Origin: Microvelia longipes
Lineage: Eukaryota; Arthropoda; Insecta; Hemiptera; Veliidae
Reading direction: 5' to 3'
NCBI GenBank assembly: GCA_018340805.1
Contig: JACMZG010001870.1
Location: 52,249,158-52,313,157, forward strand
Length of the DNA: 64,000 nucleotides
Made by a program: the position numbers and the translations under genes. Below, piece after piece: positions 30,158-40,654 of the stretch. The notes beneath the pieces are model-generated. The model was given only the letters and a program-made list of their open reading frames with translations. It searched no databases and was not told where the DNA came from. The stretch's first letter is position 1, and every line of letters starts with the position of its first letter.

Positions 30158-31051
30158 TCAAGAATCCAGTAAAAAGTTAAAAAAAGATTTACCACCGATT
30201 TTAATATCTTTAAAACCTTTAATAGTTTCTCTAGATCTGAACCAGTTTGAATCGATCATACTCGGAGAGAAGAGATTGCTTTCTATATCTCCCGCAGCAC
30301 TTTTCACATCAGGAATTGACGAGTCACTATAGTTTTCAAAGCTATTTTCAGGATTATTTAAAATATCACTAGATGCAGTGGTTTTAGCTTCTTTTGCAGA
30401 GTCGTTGTTCTGAGAAGAATCCGTGCTTGTGGTCGGAGACTCTAAAATAATTTTAATGTCTCTTTTAAGACGGGTTGAAGAGAAATTATCATAAGGTATG
30501 AACCAGTCGGACACAGGTGTTTCTCCGTCACATAGCTCTAATAGTATAAATAAATTGGACGGCTCTTTAAAACTTTCAAAAACCGAATTCATATCATTTG
30601 AATTTAACAGAACTTTAAGAATGGTTTCTAAATATTTTCTAACTGGAGGTCCATTTTCACAATTGACGATATTCAGTTGAGGTTTGGCGATAGTGTAGCA
30701 GCATTTAGGCGTGACTAACGTGTCGCCCAGCATCAGAATAACCCGCTTCACACGATCACTATGTTTCAACTCTTCCCACAAATATTTAAAAGTAAATTCA
30801 TAATTATCATAAGCCTGGGACACCTTAATGAAATGATTGTTAGCTAAAATATGATTAAAACTTGGCCTTTCTTCGTCGCTTTTAGTTAACAAACGCTTAC
30901 GCTGAACCAGATGTTGAAATCCTTCGTAGGAGAACGGAATGGATTTTGAGTTGTATGCTATGTATTTTATGAGGTGAGTAAGTATGGTGTAGAATGAGAA
31001 GGGAGTTAAGCAGTCAGTTAGACAAACAGTCACCTCACGCGATCCCGCCAT
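30158..31051 (-). CDS. MAD2L1BP: MAD2L1-binding protein (p31comet) orthologue, single exon
   Basis: p31comet is a HORMA-fold protein that binds closed MAD2 and delivers it to the AAA+ ATPase TRIP13, silencing the spindle assembly checkpoint. The 297-codon frame starts in a good context (AAAGATGGCGGGATC). It shows family landmarks in order: a helix FYTILTHLIKYIAYN then PFSYE (about residues 20-43), VKRVILMLGDTLVTPK (101-116, matching the vertebrate VPRVLILLGG..LSPK strand), SDWFIPYDNFSS (181-192), and a C-terminal NWFRSRETIKGFKD (269-282, matching WFQAPVTLKGFRE). Residues about 205-267 form a Ser/Asn/Asp-rich insert absent from vertebrates. There are no introns and no stop or frame damage. It is minus strand, like its neighbours EDEM2 and ADGB, with no sign of shared regulation. 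Similarity is distant but the order of motifs is specific. Confidence 0.85.
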   Translation of the reverse strand: MAGSREVTVCLTDCLTPFSFYTILTHLIKYIAYNSKSIPFSYEGFQHLVQRKRLLTKSDEERPSFNHILANNHFIKVSQAYDNYEFTFKYLWEELKHSDRVKRVILMLGDTLVTPKCCYTIAKPQLNIVNCENGPPVRKYLETILKVLLNSNDMNSVFESFKEPSNLFILLELCDGETPVSDWFIPYDNFSSTRLKRDIKIILESPTTSTDSSQNNDSAKEAKTTASSDILNNPENSFENYSDSSIPDVKSAAGDIESNLFSPSMIDSNWFRSRETIKGFKDIKIGGKSFFNFLLDS

Positions 31052-31979
31052 CTTTTACAAAATAACGGCTCAAGATTATCAACAAATCGTACAAAATAAC
31101 TCCTCAAAGAAGACAAAAATTGTAAATCAACAAGCAACTTTATATTAAACTTAATAGCTAAAACTTAACTAATGTATAACTTAAATAAATAAAACTTAAC
31201 TGGCTTAAAATTAAGCTCAATAAAAAATAAAGCTAACAAATTAACAAGATAGATAAGTGTTTAGCAAACAAAACATTACCTCAAAGACTTTAAATCTTCC
31301 TTGCCATACTTCCTTATAGAATGAACTAAATTTAAATTAATTATCACAGATATTATTAAATTGAAACTATTTAATTTAAATAACATTTTAATTTTGTTGA
31401 TCCATAATACGAAGATGTGTTCGAATTTAGTGAACACGATAATAACCTCTCCAGTTTTTCAAAATATCTTCTTTATTCTTTGTCTTCTTTTATCATTCTG
31501 CAGGATTAAACAAAAGAATGTGTTTTGAATTGCTATTATTAGCTATTTAGAACACTAATAGACAAATAAAACTTTTAAAAAGTCCAAAAACTGTAATACA
31601 ATTAATAATTTTCTATACAGTGGGAAGAGTAAACGACTTTGAGCGCGCTTTTTTATTTTTCGGTTAAATCCGGATTTTATCGGGCACAGATCGGGCATTT
31701 CCGTTATATTCTTCTTATTCATCTTTACAGCTAACATTTTAATGTCGGACAGTAATTAGATAAGAATTTTCATCAATTTATTTATCTGGACTTATTTACA
31801 ACAGTAAAATTTTAACTCACGAAATATATATATGTATTAATATTATTAGTATTCGTCACCATTGTATATCATTTTTAATTTATTTAATGGCACTGGATGG
31901 CACTGAAATAACAATAAATGTTGTCATTTAAAGAAGTAAGAAGTTGTTATTTCAATCCTATCCAGGTCTTTAATAAATT

Positions 31980-31984
<5 letters not shown>

Positions 31985-32066
<82 letters not shown>

Positions 32067-32090
32067 ATATATATATATATATATATTATT
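31985..32090. repeat. (AT)n tract, interrupted
   Basis: About 105 bp of AT dinucleotides with occasional AA or TT phase changes. Confidence 0.95.
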
Positions 32091-32684
32091 AAATAGATAA
32101 AAATTTCAATTTAGCAATCTAAATGCTTTTCTAAAAATCGCTCAAATGGCATCTTCACCACGAATTACCATTTGCCCTTTTCAACTTACCATTACCCACA
32201 TTTTTGTTGTTTTGTATTATTTTTTGTTTCATTATTATTTGTTATAACGTGACATTTTGCCATGTATTTAGCAAATTTTCATCCTCTCACCTCACCCGCA
32301 TATCAGGCCTGTGAAGCTGGCTGTGGCCCCTTCAGAGCCATATAGACGTATTTATTTATACAATAATATATGCGTAGCCTTGAACAATTATCGTGCACCC
32401 ACTGGATAGTAAAAGAAACCGTCTTTTTAATCATTTGTGATGACGTCATAATTATTATTTGCCCATTCCGCCACTTTAGATGTTCCAATCGAGCTGAAAC
32501 CTGCCCCTATCGTTTTAGCATGCATACGACTTTAAGAAGATCACTTTGAAATCCTTCAAGTGGAAGCACTTGGCGGGTCTGCTCACCATGGTTACGTGGG
32601 AGCCATCTTTGTCCTGTTTGCCTGGAACAGTAAGCTTCTCCCAACCCTCTAGCATGACTGAACCCATCAGATATCGTAGGGTAA

Positions 32685-32686
32685 TT

Positions 32687-32769
<83 letters not shown>

Positions 32770-32771
32770 AT

Positions 32772-32832
<61 letters not shown>
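32685..32832. repeat. (AT)n tract, interrupted
   Basis: About 148 bp of AT dinucleotides with several phase shifts. Ile-Tyr repeat frames through it on both strands are artefacts. Confidence 0.95.
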
Positions 32833-33414
32833 TACACAACGATTACACAAAGAAAGGCTTTAATACAAATATCATTTGTAGTTTAAACAAACATCAAACA
32901 ATGAGAAAGTAAACAAATCACAGATTTTCTTATTAACATGAACAATCGAATTTTAATAAATTATACTTTTTGGCGAACTAAACCAAACTTAACATGGAGG
33001 CTATGTTTGGGTTACTGATGTTCTTTCCTGGGGATCCGTGCTCTATAAACAACACATACTTCTATTTTTAACGATTAATAAGTATTTTTAAAAATAATTC
33101 AAAAAACCACCCAACCCTTAATTCTTTGATAGACAACCTTCAATTAAATATTGTTATTGTTATATGTGTTATTTACGTTATTTATGTAAATAACGTGTGA
33201 CATATAAAAAAATGTCGAAAACTGCCCACAAGGCTTAATGTAATTTGAAAGCGGTGTAGCCCACTGACAGTGTAGCCATGCAAGTCGTGTCCTCACGACC
33301 TTATTTTATTTTATATGTATCGAAGGTGGCTTACTTTTTCGAAATTTCAAAATTTAACTTATAGGGCCCCTTCTGTAATAATATCTCTATGGTTGTCCTA
33401 TCCCTCTAAACACT

Positions 33415-33535
33415 ATTTTGGCTCTATGCCAAAATAGGGACACTATGCCAAAACGAGGACACTATTTTGACTCTATGCCAAAACGAGGACACTATTTTGG
33501 CTCTATGCCAAAACGAGGACACTATTTTGGCTCTA
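33415..33535 (+). repeat. 30-bp tandem repeat
   Basis: About four units based on GACACTATTTTGGCTCTATG plus CCAAAACGAG. It lies about 200 bp downstream of the ADGB stop codon. Confidence 0.9.
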
Positions 33536-33730
33536 TGCTCCTCTGTGTGGGTACGACGAACCGCTTCGACAGATAATTCGTACATGTAGATACATATCTT
33601 ATTGTTCAATTTCCATTACTCTAAAAGAGTCCCTATATTCCTCTTAATCTAATATTAATTTTGAATAAGAGGTCTGTTTCATAGATTTCAAACGATTTCA
33701 GTGAAAAAGCATATTAAAAGTACAATATGT

Positions 33731-36700
33731 TCAACAAGTGTATTGAGTTAACATATTTCTGTAAATTTGACTTTCTGTTATCTTAATACCAGTTTCTTCA
33801 TTTTCTCCCAGAATCACCATTTCTTCAGCCTCCCCATACAACTCTCCATAGTCCTCCAAAGAATACTTAAATTTTTCTCTTAGTTCATCACATAACCTAG
33901 CTCTGTCGTCGGACCTTGTAACAGATTCCATGTAGCTATCGTAGGTTCTTGTATCAGATTTCAATTTGATTATTTTATCTTTAGATGAATAATCGGATGT
34001 TACTGTAACTGTCCAAAGCGGAATTACTTCATCAAACGAGCTCTTCGATTTCCTTTTATTATTAATCAAATTATTTGTGACATCAGTAAAAATGATGTAG
34101 TCTTCTTTAACAGAGTTAATAAATGTTGCTTCATCTTCACTTATTTCCCACGTGTTATACATCAAAATTATTTCACCTTCGTAAAAATACTCTTCTTCTT
34201 TGTACGCTTCTTCTAAATCAAGAAGAATCGACGGTAGTAAGATATTTCCTTTACCTTCAAGATGTCGGACGATTCCATAAATATTTTTAATTTGTGTTTG
34301 AAAAACAGCTGACGGATTCGTCACTGATATTTGAATAGTAACGACATCGTTTTGATTAAAAATAATTAAAAATCGACCTATTAAATTACTTGAATTGGGG
34401 ATATAGTAGCCAGTGATTGTATCGGAAAATAAAGTCGGGACCGAACTGGGCCTGAAATTATTACAAATAAAACCGTCTTCTTGTAAACACGGGTGTAATA
34501 AATTTGTTTCTTCTGACCCATAAACTCTTATCCTCCATTGCAATTCATTATTTTTTCTTGGTGGTCCCAAATTAAAACATATAAGTAAAATTATATAACC
34601 CATATCACTTCTTTTTAGGCTCCAAATAGAATTACGATCAAAATTTACAACTTTCATCTCCATAGTAGCAATGTCATACACACATGTACGGCAGTAATCA
34701 TGCTGTACTATGCTGTATATACCGCATGGAACTTCTCCTTCGTCATGAATGTTTAATTTAAGCCTAGCGGCAATAAAAAATGGATGAGAAATAGAAATTT
34801 CACATTTACCCTTATATTCGTGAAGAATGATTTTAGTTTTGTCGTCATTGCAGAAGGGATAAAATTGTAAAAATGAGTTTTCTTTTTTCATAATAGCTTT
34901 TAAAATTACTAGGCTGTTTTCTTGTTTATCGAAGAAAAAATCATTCGCTTTTGGTAATGGAGTATTTTTAGCAGTTGTTAAAGGTTTTGCCGTTTTCTTG
35001 CCCTTTCTTGTCCCTATACTTTCAACTTCATCAGCTTTTTTATCTATGTCTGTTTCAATATTAATATTATTCATTTTTAAAAACTTATGTCCGAAACTAG
35101 GATTAAGAAATAATTTTCTTATTTTATCAACAACTAAATTTAAATTATTTAACGATTTGGATAAATCAATACGCTTCATAAAGAACTCTATGATACACTC
35201 TTCCAATAAGGTATCGAAATTAACTCTAAATGCTAGACTTTCATTTGAATCAATTCGATAGTTAGATGGATAGAATGAATTGAGAAAATTTTTCAGAGCA
35301 ACGCTGTGTTGTTCTGAAGCATGATTAGTGGTCAACAACTCTTGAAATGATTGACTGATTTGGTTCCCGAATATTTTATACGACACTGATTCATCTTGAT
35401 ATATATCTAGTACCGTTTCTACACTTTGTACAACGAGGAAAGGTGTGTTGGAGTACATCTGGACGTAATATTGTTTGGGTAGTTCACACCAAAATCTGAA
35501 TGTGTGTCTTCCCGGTCCAGCTGAGATAACTTTAGTACTGAATCCTTCGGGTTTGACAAAGAAAATTGGAGTAGCTTGAGTGTCTGAATACCAATAGAAT
35601 TTTTCGCAGATGATATGACCTTTTGATTCATTGCAGAACATAAAATCTATATAAATTCTTTTACAATAAGGTGAATCTGTTACTAAGAAAAACGATGCAG
35701 AAGAAGAATCATCAAATCTTGAAGTAACCGTTTCATCCGCTGTTTGTTTCTTAGCAGTCTGTGGTTTCTTACTTCCTGGTTTAGCAGTCTTAGCACGCTC
35801 ATCATCTTTAGGTCCTTCTTTTGGATCGATCGATTCCAGTGTTTTCAAATTTATCGTTCTGAATCTACTTTCAAATTGTGACGGTTTGTAATATAATTCC
35901 AACAAGTCTATGAAATCGCGAAACTTATCGAATTCGTAATTGTTAAAATAATCAATATCTGACTTCTCCAGAGTTTTATTGGGTTCCCAAAATGGGGAAT
36001 AAACAAAAACATTTTTAAAAATTTGTCCCAATTTTCCGTTTAATATATTGTGTCTGTATGCCCAATCGAACCACCTATGCACCTTCCACTTGGGATAATC
36101 TTCAGGACGAATGAAATCTTGTTTTACTCTGCTTAGGTATGTAAACAGTTGTCTTCTATATGGATCGATTTCTTCGTAATTATATATCAGTTCAGTGATG
36201 CGCCCGAAAACATAAACAGTTTGTGTTTTAGATTCTGTTAAATTCTTTGAGTCGTTAATGCATGAACCGTTGATACACGAACACAGCATATCATTTGATT
36301 GATTATCATTTTCTCTCAGCAAATGGGAACAACAGACGTTCCATATTTCATTCGAGTCAGCACCTTTTAAATCGGCTGTTGATTTTATCCATCCTGTTAA
36401 GGCTGTTATAACACTGATGTTTTTATTTTTCAAAGCAGTTACAACCCTTAGTAATGCTTTTGATAAAATCAGTAACCATAAATCATTTTTTGTTGTTCTT
36501 GGTAAAAGAATATTCCCGTTATTATCTATTGGAATTGTGTCATCAACATCTATTCTTCTCCATTTTCCGAAGAAATACAACCTTACGGCATACCTTCCAT
36601 ACTTATTATAAGCAGGACTGTGAGGACCACCATCACCTACCATACTCATGGCGTAGACGTGATGCCATGGTTTCCATGGTTGTGCAACCGGTACGAAATT

Positions 36701-37330
36701 CACATCAGGAAATTCGCTGGTGAAAGGACGGTCTAGTGATGCAACATATAAACACGAAATACCTTCAATTATCTCCTTAAGTAATTCGTCTTTCAAAACA
36801 TATTCATTAGTCGCTACTAAATCCAGCGGTAACTCGTCATATTCACCTATGAGAAGCGGTTGCATACCATTTATTTTAATATATTTCTCCCATTTGTCGA
36901 CTTCAAAATTACCTATTTTATTCGCTCTAACAAAGCCGTCTTCGTAAGAGGACTCTTCTCTCTCTATTTCGGATTTAAAACTTAGCATGGATTTTGTATT
37001 AAGAGCCGTCTTTGCTGTTGCGGGTTCTCCTTTAACAGGGTCTTTATTAGTGCCTTTGGCAGTGCCTTTAGCAGTGCCTTTAGCAGTGCCTTTAGCAGTT
37101 CCTTTATAAGTGCCTTTATTAGTGCCTTTAGCAGTTTCTTTAGCGGTTCCTTTAGCATTACTTTTTATTTGTGGTGGAGGTACATATACTGCATGAGGAT
37201 CCCAAATAATAGAATTTACGAAATCGTCTGACCATTCAGGCCACGGTACAACATTCTCTTCATAGACGGTAATTTTCGAGACTGATTTCTTTCTTGCAGT
37301 TGGGCTGGGTCGTTTACTTATTTTAGACAT
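33731..37330 (-). CDS. ADGB: androglobin (ADGB) orthologue, intronless
   Basis: Androglobin is a chimeric protein with an N-terminal calpain-like region and a permuted globin domain, linked in vertebrates to cilia and sperm. The frame gives 1199 residues from the ATG at 37330; the open frame reaches a GTG at 37348, not a eukaryotic start. Landmarks in order are WPEWSDDFVNSIIWD (about residues 30-44, matching the vertebrate PLWPEWS..INSEKWD), an (A/N)KGT repeat (about 58-97), QPWKPWHHVYAM (217-228), KYGRYAVRLYFFGKWRRI and DVDDTIPID with ILLPRTTKNDLWLLILSKAL (calpain-like core), YPFCNDDKTKI, QWRIRVYGSEE, GYYIPNSSN, and a C-terminal ATFINSVKED and PLWTVTV segment. The IQ motif is not visible, globin helices with the heme ligands could not be assigned, and the vertebrate C-terminal coiled coil (to about 1667 aa) is absent. 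Vertebrate ADGB has dozens of exons; this copy has none. The frame is intact, so it is probably functional. Confidence 0.9.
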   Translation of the reverse strand: MSKISKRPSPTARKKSVSKITVYEENVVPWPEWSDDFVNSIIWDPHAVYVPPPQIKSNAKGTAKETAKGTNKGTYKGTAKGTAKGTAKGTAKGTNKDPVKGEPATAKTALNTKSMLSFKSEIEREESSYEDGFVRANKIGNFEVDKWEKYIKINGMQPLLIGEYDELPLDLVATNEYVLKDELLKEIIEGISCLYVASLDRPFTSEFPDVNFVPVAQPWKPWHHVYAMSMVGDGGPHSPAYNKYGRYAVRLYFFGKWRRIDVDDTIPIDNNGNILLPRTTKNDLWLLILSKALLRVVTALKNKNISVITALTGWIKSTADLKGADSNEIWNVCCSHLLRENDNQSNDMLCSCINGSCINDSKNLTESKTQTVYVFGRITELIYNYEEIDPYRRQLFTYLSRVKQDFIRPEDYPKWKVHRWFDWAYRHNILNGKLGQIFKNVFVYSPFWEPNKTLEKSDIDYFNNYEFDKFRDFIDLLELYYKPSQFESRFRTINLKTLESIDPKEGPKDDERAKTAKPGSKKPQTAKKQTADETVTSRFDDSSSASFFLVTDSPYCKRIYIDFMFCNESKGHIICEKFYWYSDTQATPIFFVKPEGFSTKVISAGPGRHTFRFWCELPKQYYVQMYSNTPFLVVQSVETVLDIYQDESVSYKIFGNQISQSFQELLTTNHASEQHSVALKNFLNSFYPSNYRIDSNESLAFRVNFDTLLEECIIEFFMKRIDLSKSLNNLNLVVDKIRKLFLNPSFGHKFLKMNNINIETDIDKKADEVESIGTRKGKKTAKPLTTAKNTPLPKANDFFFDKQENSLVILKAIMKKENSFLQFYPFCNDDKTKIILHEYKGKCEISISHPFFIAARLKLNIHDEGEVPCGIYSIVQHDYCRTCVYDIATMEMKVVNFDRNSIWSLKRSDMGYIILLICFNLGPPRKNNELQWRIRVYGSEETNLLHPCLQEDGFICNNFRPSSVPTLFSDTITGYYIPNSSNLIGRFLIIFNQNDVVTIQISVTNPSAVFQTQIKNIYGIVRHLEGKGNILLPSILLDLEEAYKEEEYFYEGEIILMYNTWEISEDEATFINSVKEDYIIFTDVTNNLINNKRKSKSSFDEVIPLWTVTVTSDYSSKDKIIKLKSDTRTYDSYMESVTRSDDRARLCDELREKFKYSLEDYGELYGEAEEMVILGENEETGIKITESQIYRNMLTQYTC

Positions 37331-38270
37331 ATCTTCAAAAAAATACACAAAATAATTAACAATTTTATAACTCTGTTAAGAATTTTGTTTACTATATTAA
37401 AGTAAACAAGGAGGTTTGACGTTTATGATTGATTATAAAACAATTTCACATGTCCTCATCTGTTAAGGTTCAGTTAAGTAATGTTACTGTTTAATTAACT
37501 TAACTTGGTTATTTATAAATTACCAAGTTAAGTTAATTGTATGAGAACCAGAGACACTATATATAGTGTCTCTGGTTCTCATACACTAGTTACCAACAAC
37601 GTTTAGACAATATTCCTTTTGAGAATAGGGACATTGACAAAACAATATCCATTTTAGACGATATTCCTTGAAAAGTAGGTGTGTCGGCTAAGCAATATTC
37701 TGTTTTGATGATATGTCTGCCTCTGCCTTATTGTTTAAAGAGAATGGATACATAGAGTTTCGCGAAGGGAGGGCAAGAGTTACTCCCAGTTTTTCACAAT
37801 CAGTCAGACCCATATAAAGTTTGGAATAGCATGATGACAGTAAAATCAAGGCTTGCTTGTCTAGATTTGTTAAAATATACCTGCACTTTTTGGAAGTACA
37901 AGAAATAGAGCACTGGTTGCCTATTGGTTAGGTAATAATCAACTATTTCTTATTCTAATACCATAAATATTATTAACTATTTAAAATAAAACCACAATTT
38001 TATGACATTTTTCTGAGAGGGAAGGCGGTTTGATGCCCCCAAAAAATTTCACCAACCCTAAAACACCAGCTACGTCTCTGATGTCAGTATAAATTTTGGT
38101 ATTACGAGCAGGAGCGTTGGCTTTCAGAACTTGGTTATTCTGCTCCAATTATACTAAAGTAATACATAAACCATCTATGGAAACTCCTATACTAACCTGC
38201 GTAAAAACATCAGACATGCGTGATCAGCTGATAGCTGTCTCAAAAATAAAAAATATCTAAAATTGAAATA
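37331..38270. other. ADGB upstream region
   Basis: Holds the ADGB 5' flank and two adjacent palindromes (37492-37584). No TATA-like or other promoter element could be assigned with confidence, and no further gene is visible. Confidence 0.5.
37492..37584. repeat. two abutting palindromes
   Basis: The first spans 37492-37538 with 16-bp arms AATTAACTTAACTTGG and CCAAGTTAAGTTAATT around an AT-rich loop. The second starts at the next base: 37539-37584 is a perfect 46-bp palindrome with no spacer, whose arm begins GTATGAGAACCAGAGACACT. It sits about 160 bp upstream of the ADGB start codon. Confidence 0.97.
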
Positions 38271-38277
38271 ACTGCGC

Positions 38278-38338
38278 ATGCGTCTCTTAGGATTTACGTT
38301 CTTTTACTTAGTTTTATTGGCAACCCTGATAACATTAG
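38278..38338 (+). CDS. possible first coding exon with a signal peptide
   Basis: From an ATG at 38278 the frame encodes MRLLGFTFFYLVLLATLITL and then a donor, TTAG|GTGAGT (phase 1). A short basic start followed by an uninterrupted hydrophobic stretch resembles a signal peptide or anchor. The ATG lies inside TGCGCATGCG, a perfect NRF1-type site usual in housekeeping promoters, so the segment may instead be non-coding promoter or 5'-UTR. No matching downstream exon was found in the next 20 kb. Confidence 0.25.
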
Positions 38339-38339
38339 G

Positions 38340-39500
38340 TGAGTTTTACTGTTTATCTTGTTTGCTTAATTTAATATGTAAGTGATAGTTTATTGATTTT
38401 GTATTAAATTCTGTAAAATAATTGTTAAAAGAATTAGTAAAGAAAAAGACAAACTATAGTAAAGGTAAACCACATGTTTTTATTCAAATTTTGAAGAACA
38501 TCCAGACGACAATGTATTGCCTTAAATATAACTTAAAATTACGAATGCTTTTATTATATTTAAAAATTTTTGGTTAAAGTTGTTAAATTACTAATAATAA
38601 TTAAAATTTGAAGGGGAAAAACAAATATCACCCCCAAAAATGTACAAAGTTAAGTAGTGCACCCTAAGAAAAGTTTAATTAGCCGTTCGTTTTAAGTAAT
38701 TTAAACATCCCTAGTGTTTAAAAATTCGCACTTAAACCACTATTGGATGTGACAAAACGTATTTATTACACAAATTATTAACATTTTATACTAAATTGTA
38801 CAAATAAATGCAATAAAAACAAAAATTTTAAGTACCGTAAATAGTTTGTTTACATTTACTGGGGTAATCCCTAGAATACAGAGACTTGCTAACAAAATCT
38901 CTGAATTTGATATATTTAATGTATCCTTGCCACAGTTAAAGAAGTATGCTTCTAGTAAAGAAGTTTTCATTTAATTGTTTTTATTGTCAACCTATTTATT
39001 TTTTACTAATCTTAATATAAATATACCTTACTTATGTTAATTAGGTTAAAATTAACTAAGGATATATCATTATTATGTTTTTTTCTTTATTCTAATTACA
39101 TAAGTATTGAATGTTAGTTTTTAATAGTTTTCCACTTATATTTCTAGTCTTTTCCTCTTTTTTGTTATTAAGAATAGCTATTCACCTATGATTATTGTTT
39201 TTTGGAAAATAATTTAAGCATAATTTTTCCCTTGTTACAAACATTCATTATTTTATATTTTTTTGTTTACTCTTTCTTGTTAGTTGGTAAATTTTTATAT
39301 TTTTGTTTGTTTTTTAGAATGTTTTACAATTTAAATGATTGTATGATTTAATTTGCTTCATTTCATTTTTTTTAACAATAAGTTTCCATTACTTTTTTTA
39401 TTAATCTTTTAAATCATGATTATTCTCTTTATGCGTTTAATACGCCTTATATGTAAGTAAAAATTATTATATTGATAGCACATTAATGTTAATTTTCTGC
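38340..39500. other. gene-free AT-rich stretch
   Basis: AT-rich DNA with stops in all frames. No repeats or RNA genes recognised. Confidence 0.5.
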
Positions 39501-39503
39501 TGG

Positions 39504-39606
39504 ACAGAATGTGAACTACATGCTGGCATGTAGTTCACATTCTGTTCAACGGAAACAAACGCGGTTTCTGTCAGACCTGGGTCTGACAGAAACCGCTTTT
39601 GTTTCC
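39504..39606. repeat. two adjacent near-perfect palindromes
   Basis: The first, 39504-39545, has 20-bp perfect arms ACAGAATGTGAACTACATGC around TG. The second, 39551-39606, has 27-bp arms with one mismatch (beginning GGAAACAAACGCGG and ending CTGTCAGACC) around TG. Five bases separate them. Both would extrude as cruciforms or fold as hairpin RNA. Confidence 0.97.
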
Positions 39607-40654
39607 GTACTTGGTTTATGCATTACTTTAAATCATAGAGATATATTACTAGAGGGGCCCTATTGGATGAATTTTGAAACATCGAAAAAGTAAACTGACC
39701 ACATTCGATTACCAATATCATCAAATAAACAGAACAAAAAGCAGTAAATTATATAGTAGAATGTTTAAAATACAAATTACAACACAAACAATCTGTGGGA
39801 AGCCCAAAACAATTGATTAATTATAACCTTAACTCCCTCTTGGAGGAGGTTTCAATGAGGTTACACAGAGCCCCTGAGAGCCCCACTAAAAATGTTTCAG
39901 GCCTCTCAATGTATTAAGATAGGCTATGCTCCCTCTAGTATATATCTCTATGCTTTAAATTATACTGAAACAAAGAGCTGTTTTACATTATTATTGCACC
40001 TCTCAGCAGTAATTGCTCCTTTTGATTTATAATTATCAATAAATTATGAAAATCAATAATCCTATAATCATAAAAATTGTTGATGACCTTGTCACTATAT
40101 TATTACATTTATCTTATCACTATTCTATTAACACTCATCTCGTGTGATTGTACGCGTAGTATGCCTGTCTGTGTATGCTGATATTATTAATATGTTTTCA
40201 TTATATTAAAATTAATTTTAATGAATAATTATTAAGTTAAGAACTAAGAGTGCTTGATTCTGACCAATGAATGATTTTTAGTCACGGGATTTCATAATCA
40301 TATCGATTGAGATTTATATTGCTCGTAGAAAATAATTGTATTTTTAGAAGCACGTTTTTACCCACTGTAGTTAGGTCAAGTAGAGCCCTATCACTGCTCT
40401 AAAGATAAAATAAATAAATAAAAATAGTTTATTCTGCTATAAAAAACAAAAGTACTAAAATTCAAAGAGTACTAAAATTTTTACTACTGAATTTTATACT
40501 GTACTCAATTTAGTACTAAAGTACTAAAATTCATAACATGGATAATGGATTAATATTAAAATTGTCCGATACTTTTTGTTTTGAATACATAAGAAAAGAG
40601 GAATTAAACAAAGATTTTATTCAGACACTACAGAGATTTTATTTGAATTAGGTA

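Larger units (their letters stand above)
31052..33400. other. intergenic region between MAD2L1BP and ADGB
   Basis: Upstream flank of MAD2L1BP followed by AT-rich DNA and two (AT)n blocks. No gene is supported. The piece at about 32210-32290 (TTTTGCCATGTATTTAGCAA) recurs at about 14260-14290, marking another low-copy repeat. Confidence 0.5.

Noticed and set aside
32507..32850. Tyr-Ile repeat proteins around (AT)n tracts (also near 60098-60451 and 62993-63196)
   Set aside because: Translation of AT dinucleotides; low-complexity artefacts.
34998..36947. Plus-strand open frames within 33731-37330
   Set aside because: Shadows of the minus-strand androglobin frame.
37331..37348. Extension of androglobin to a GTG codon at 37348
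   Set aside because: GTG is not a usual eukaryotic start; the first ATG at 37330 gives MSKISKRPSP and was used.
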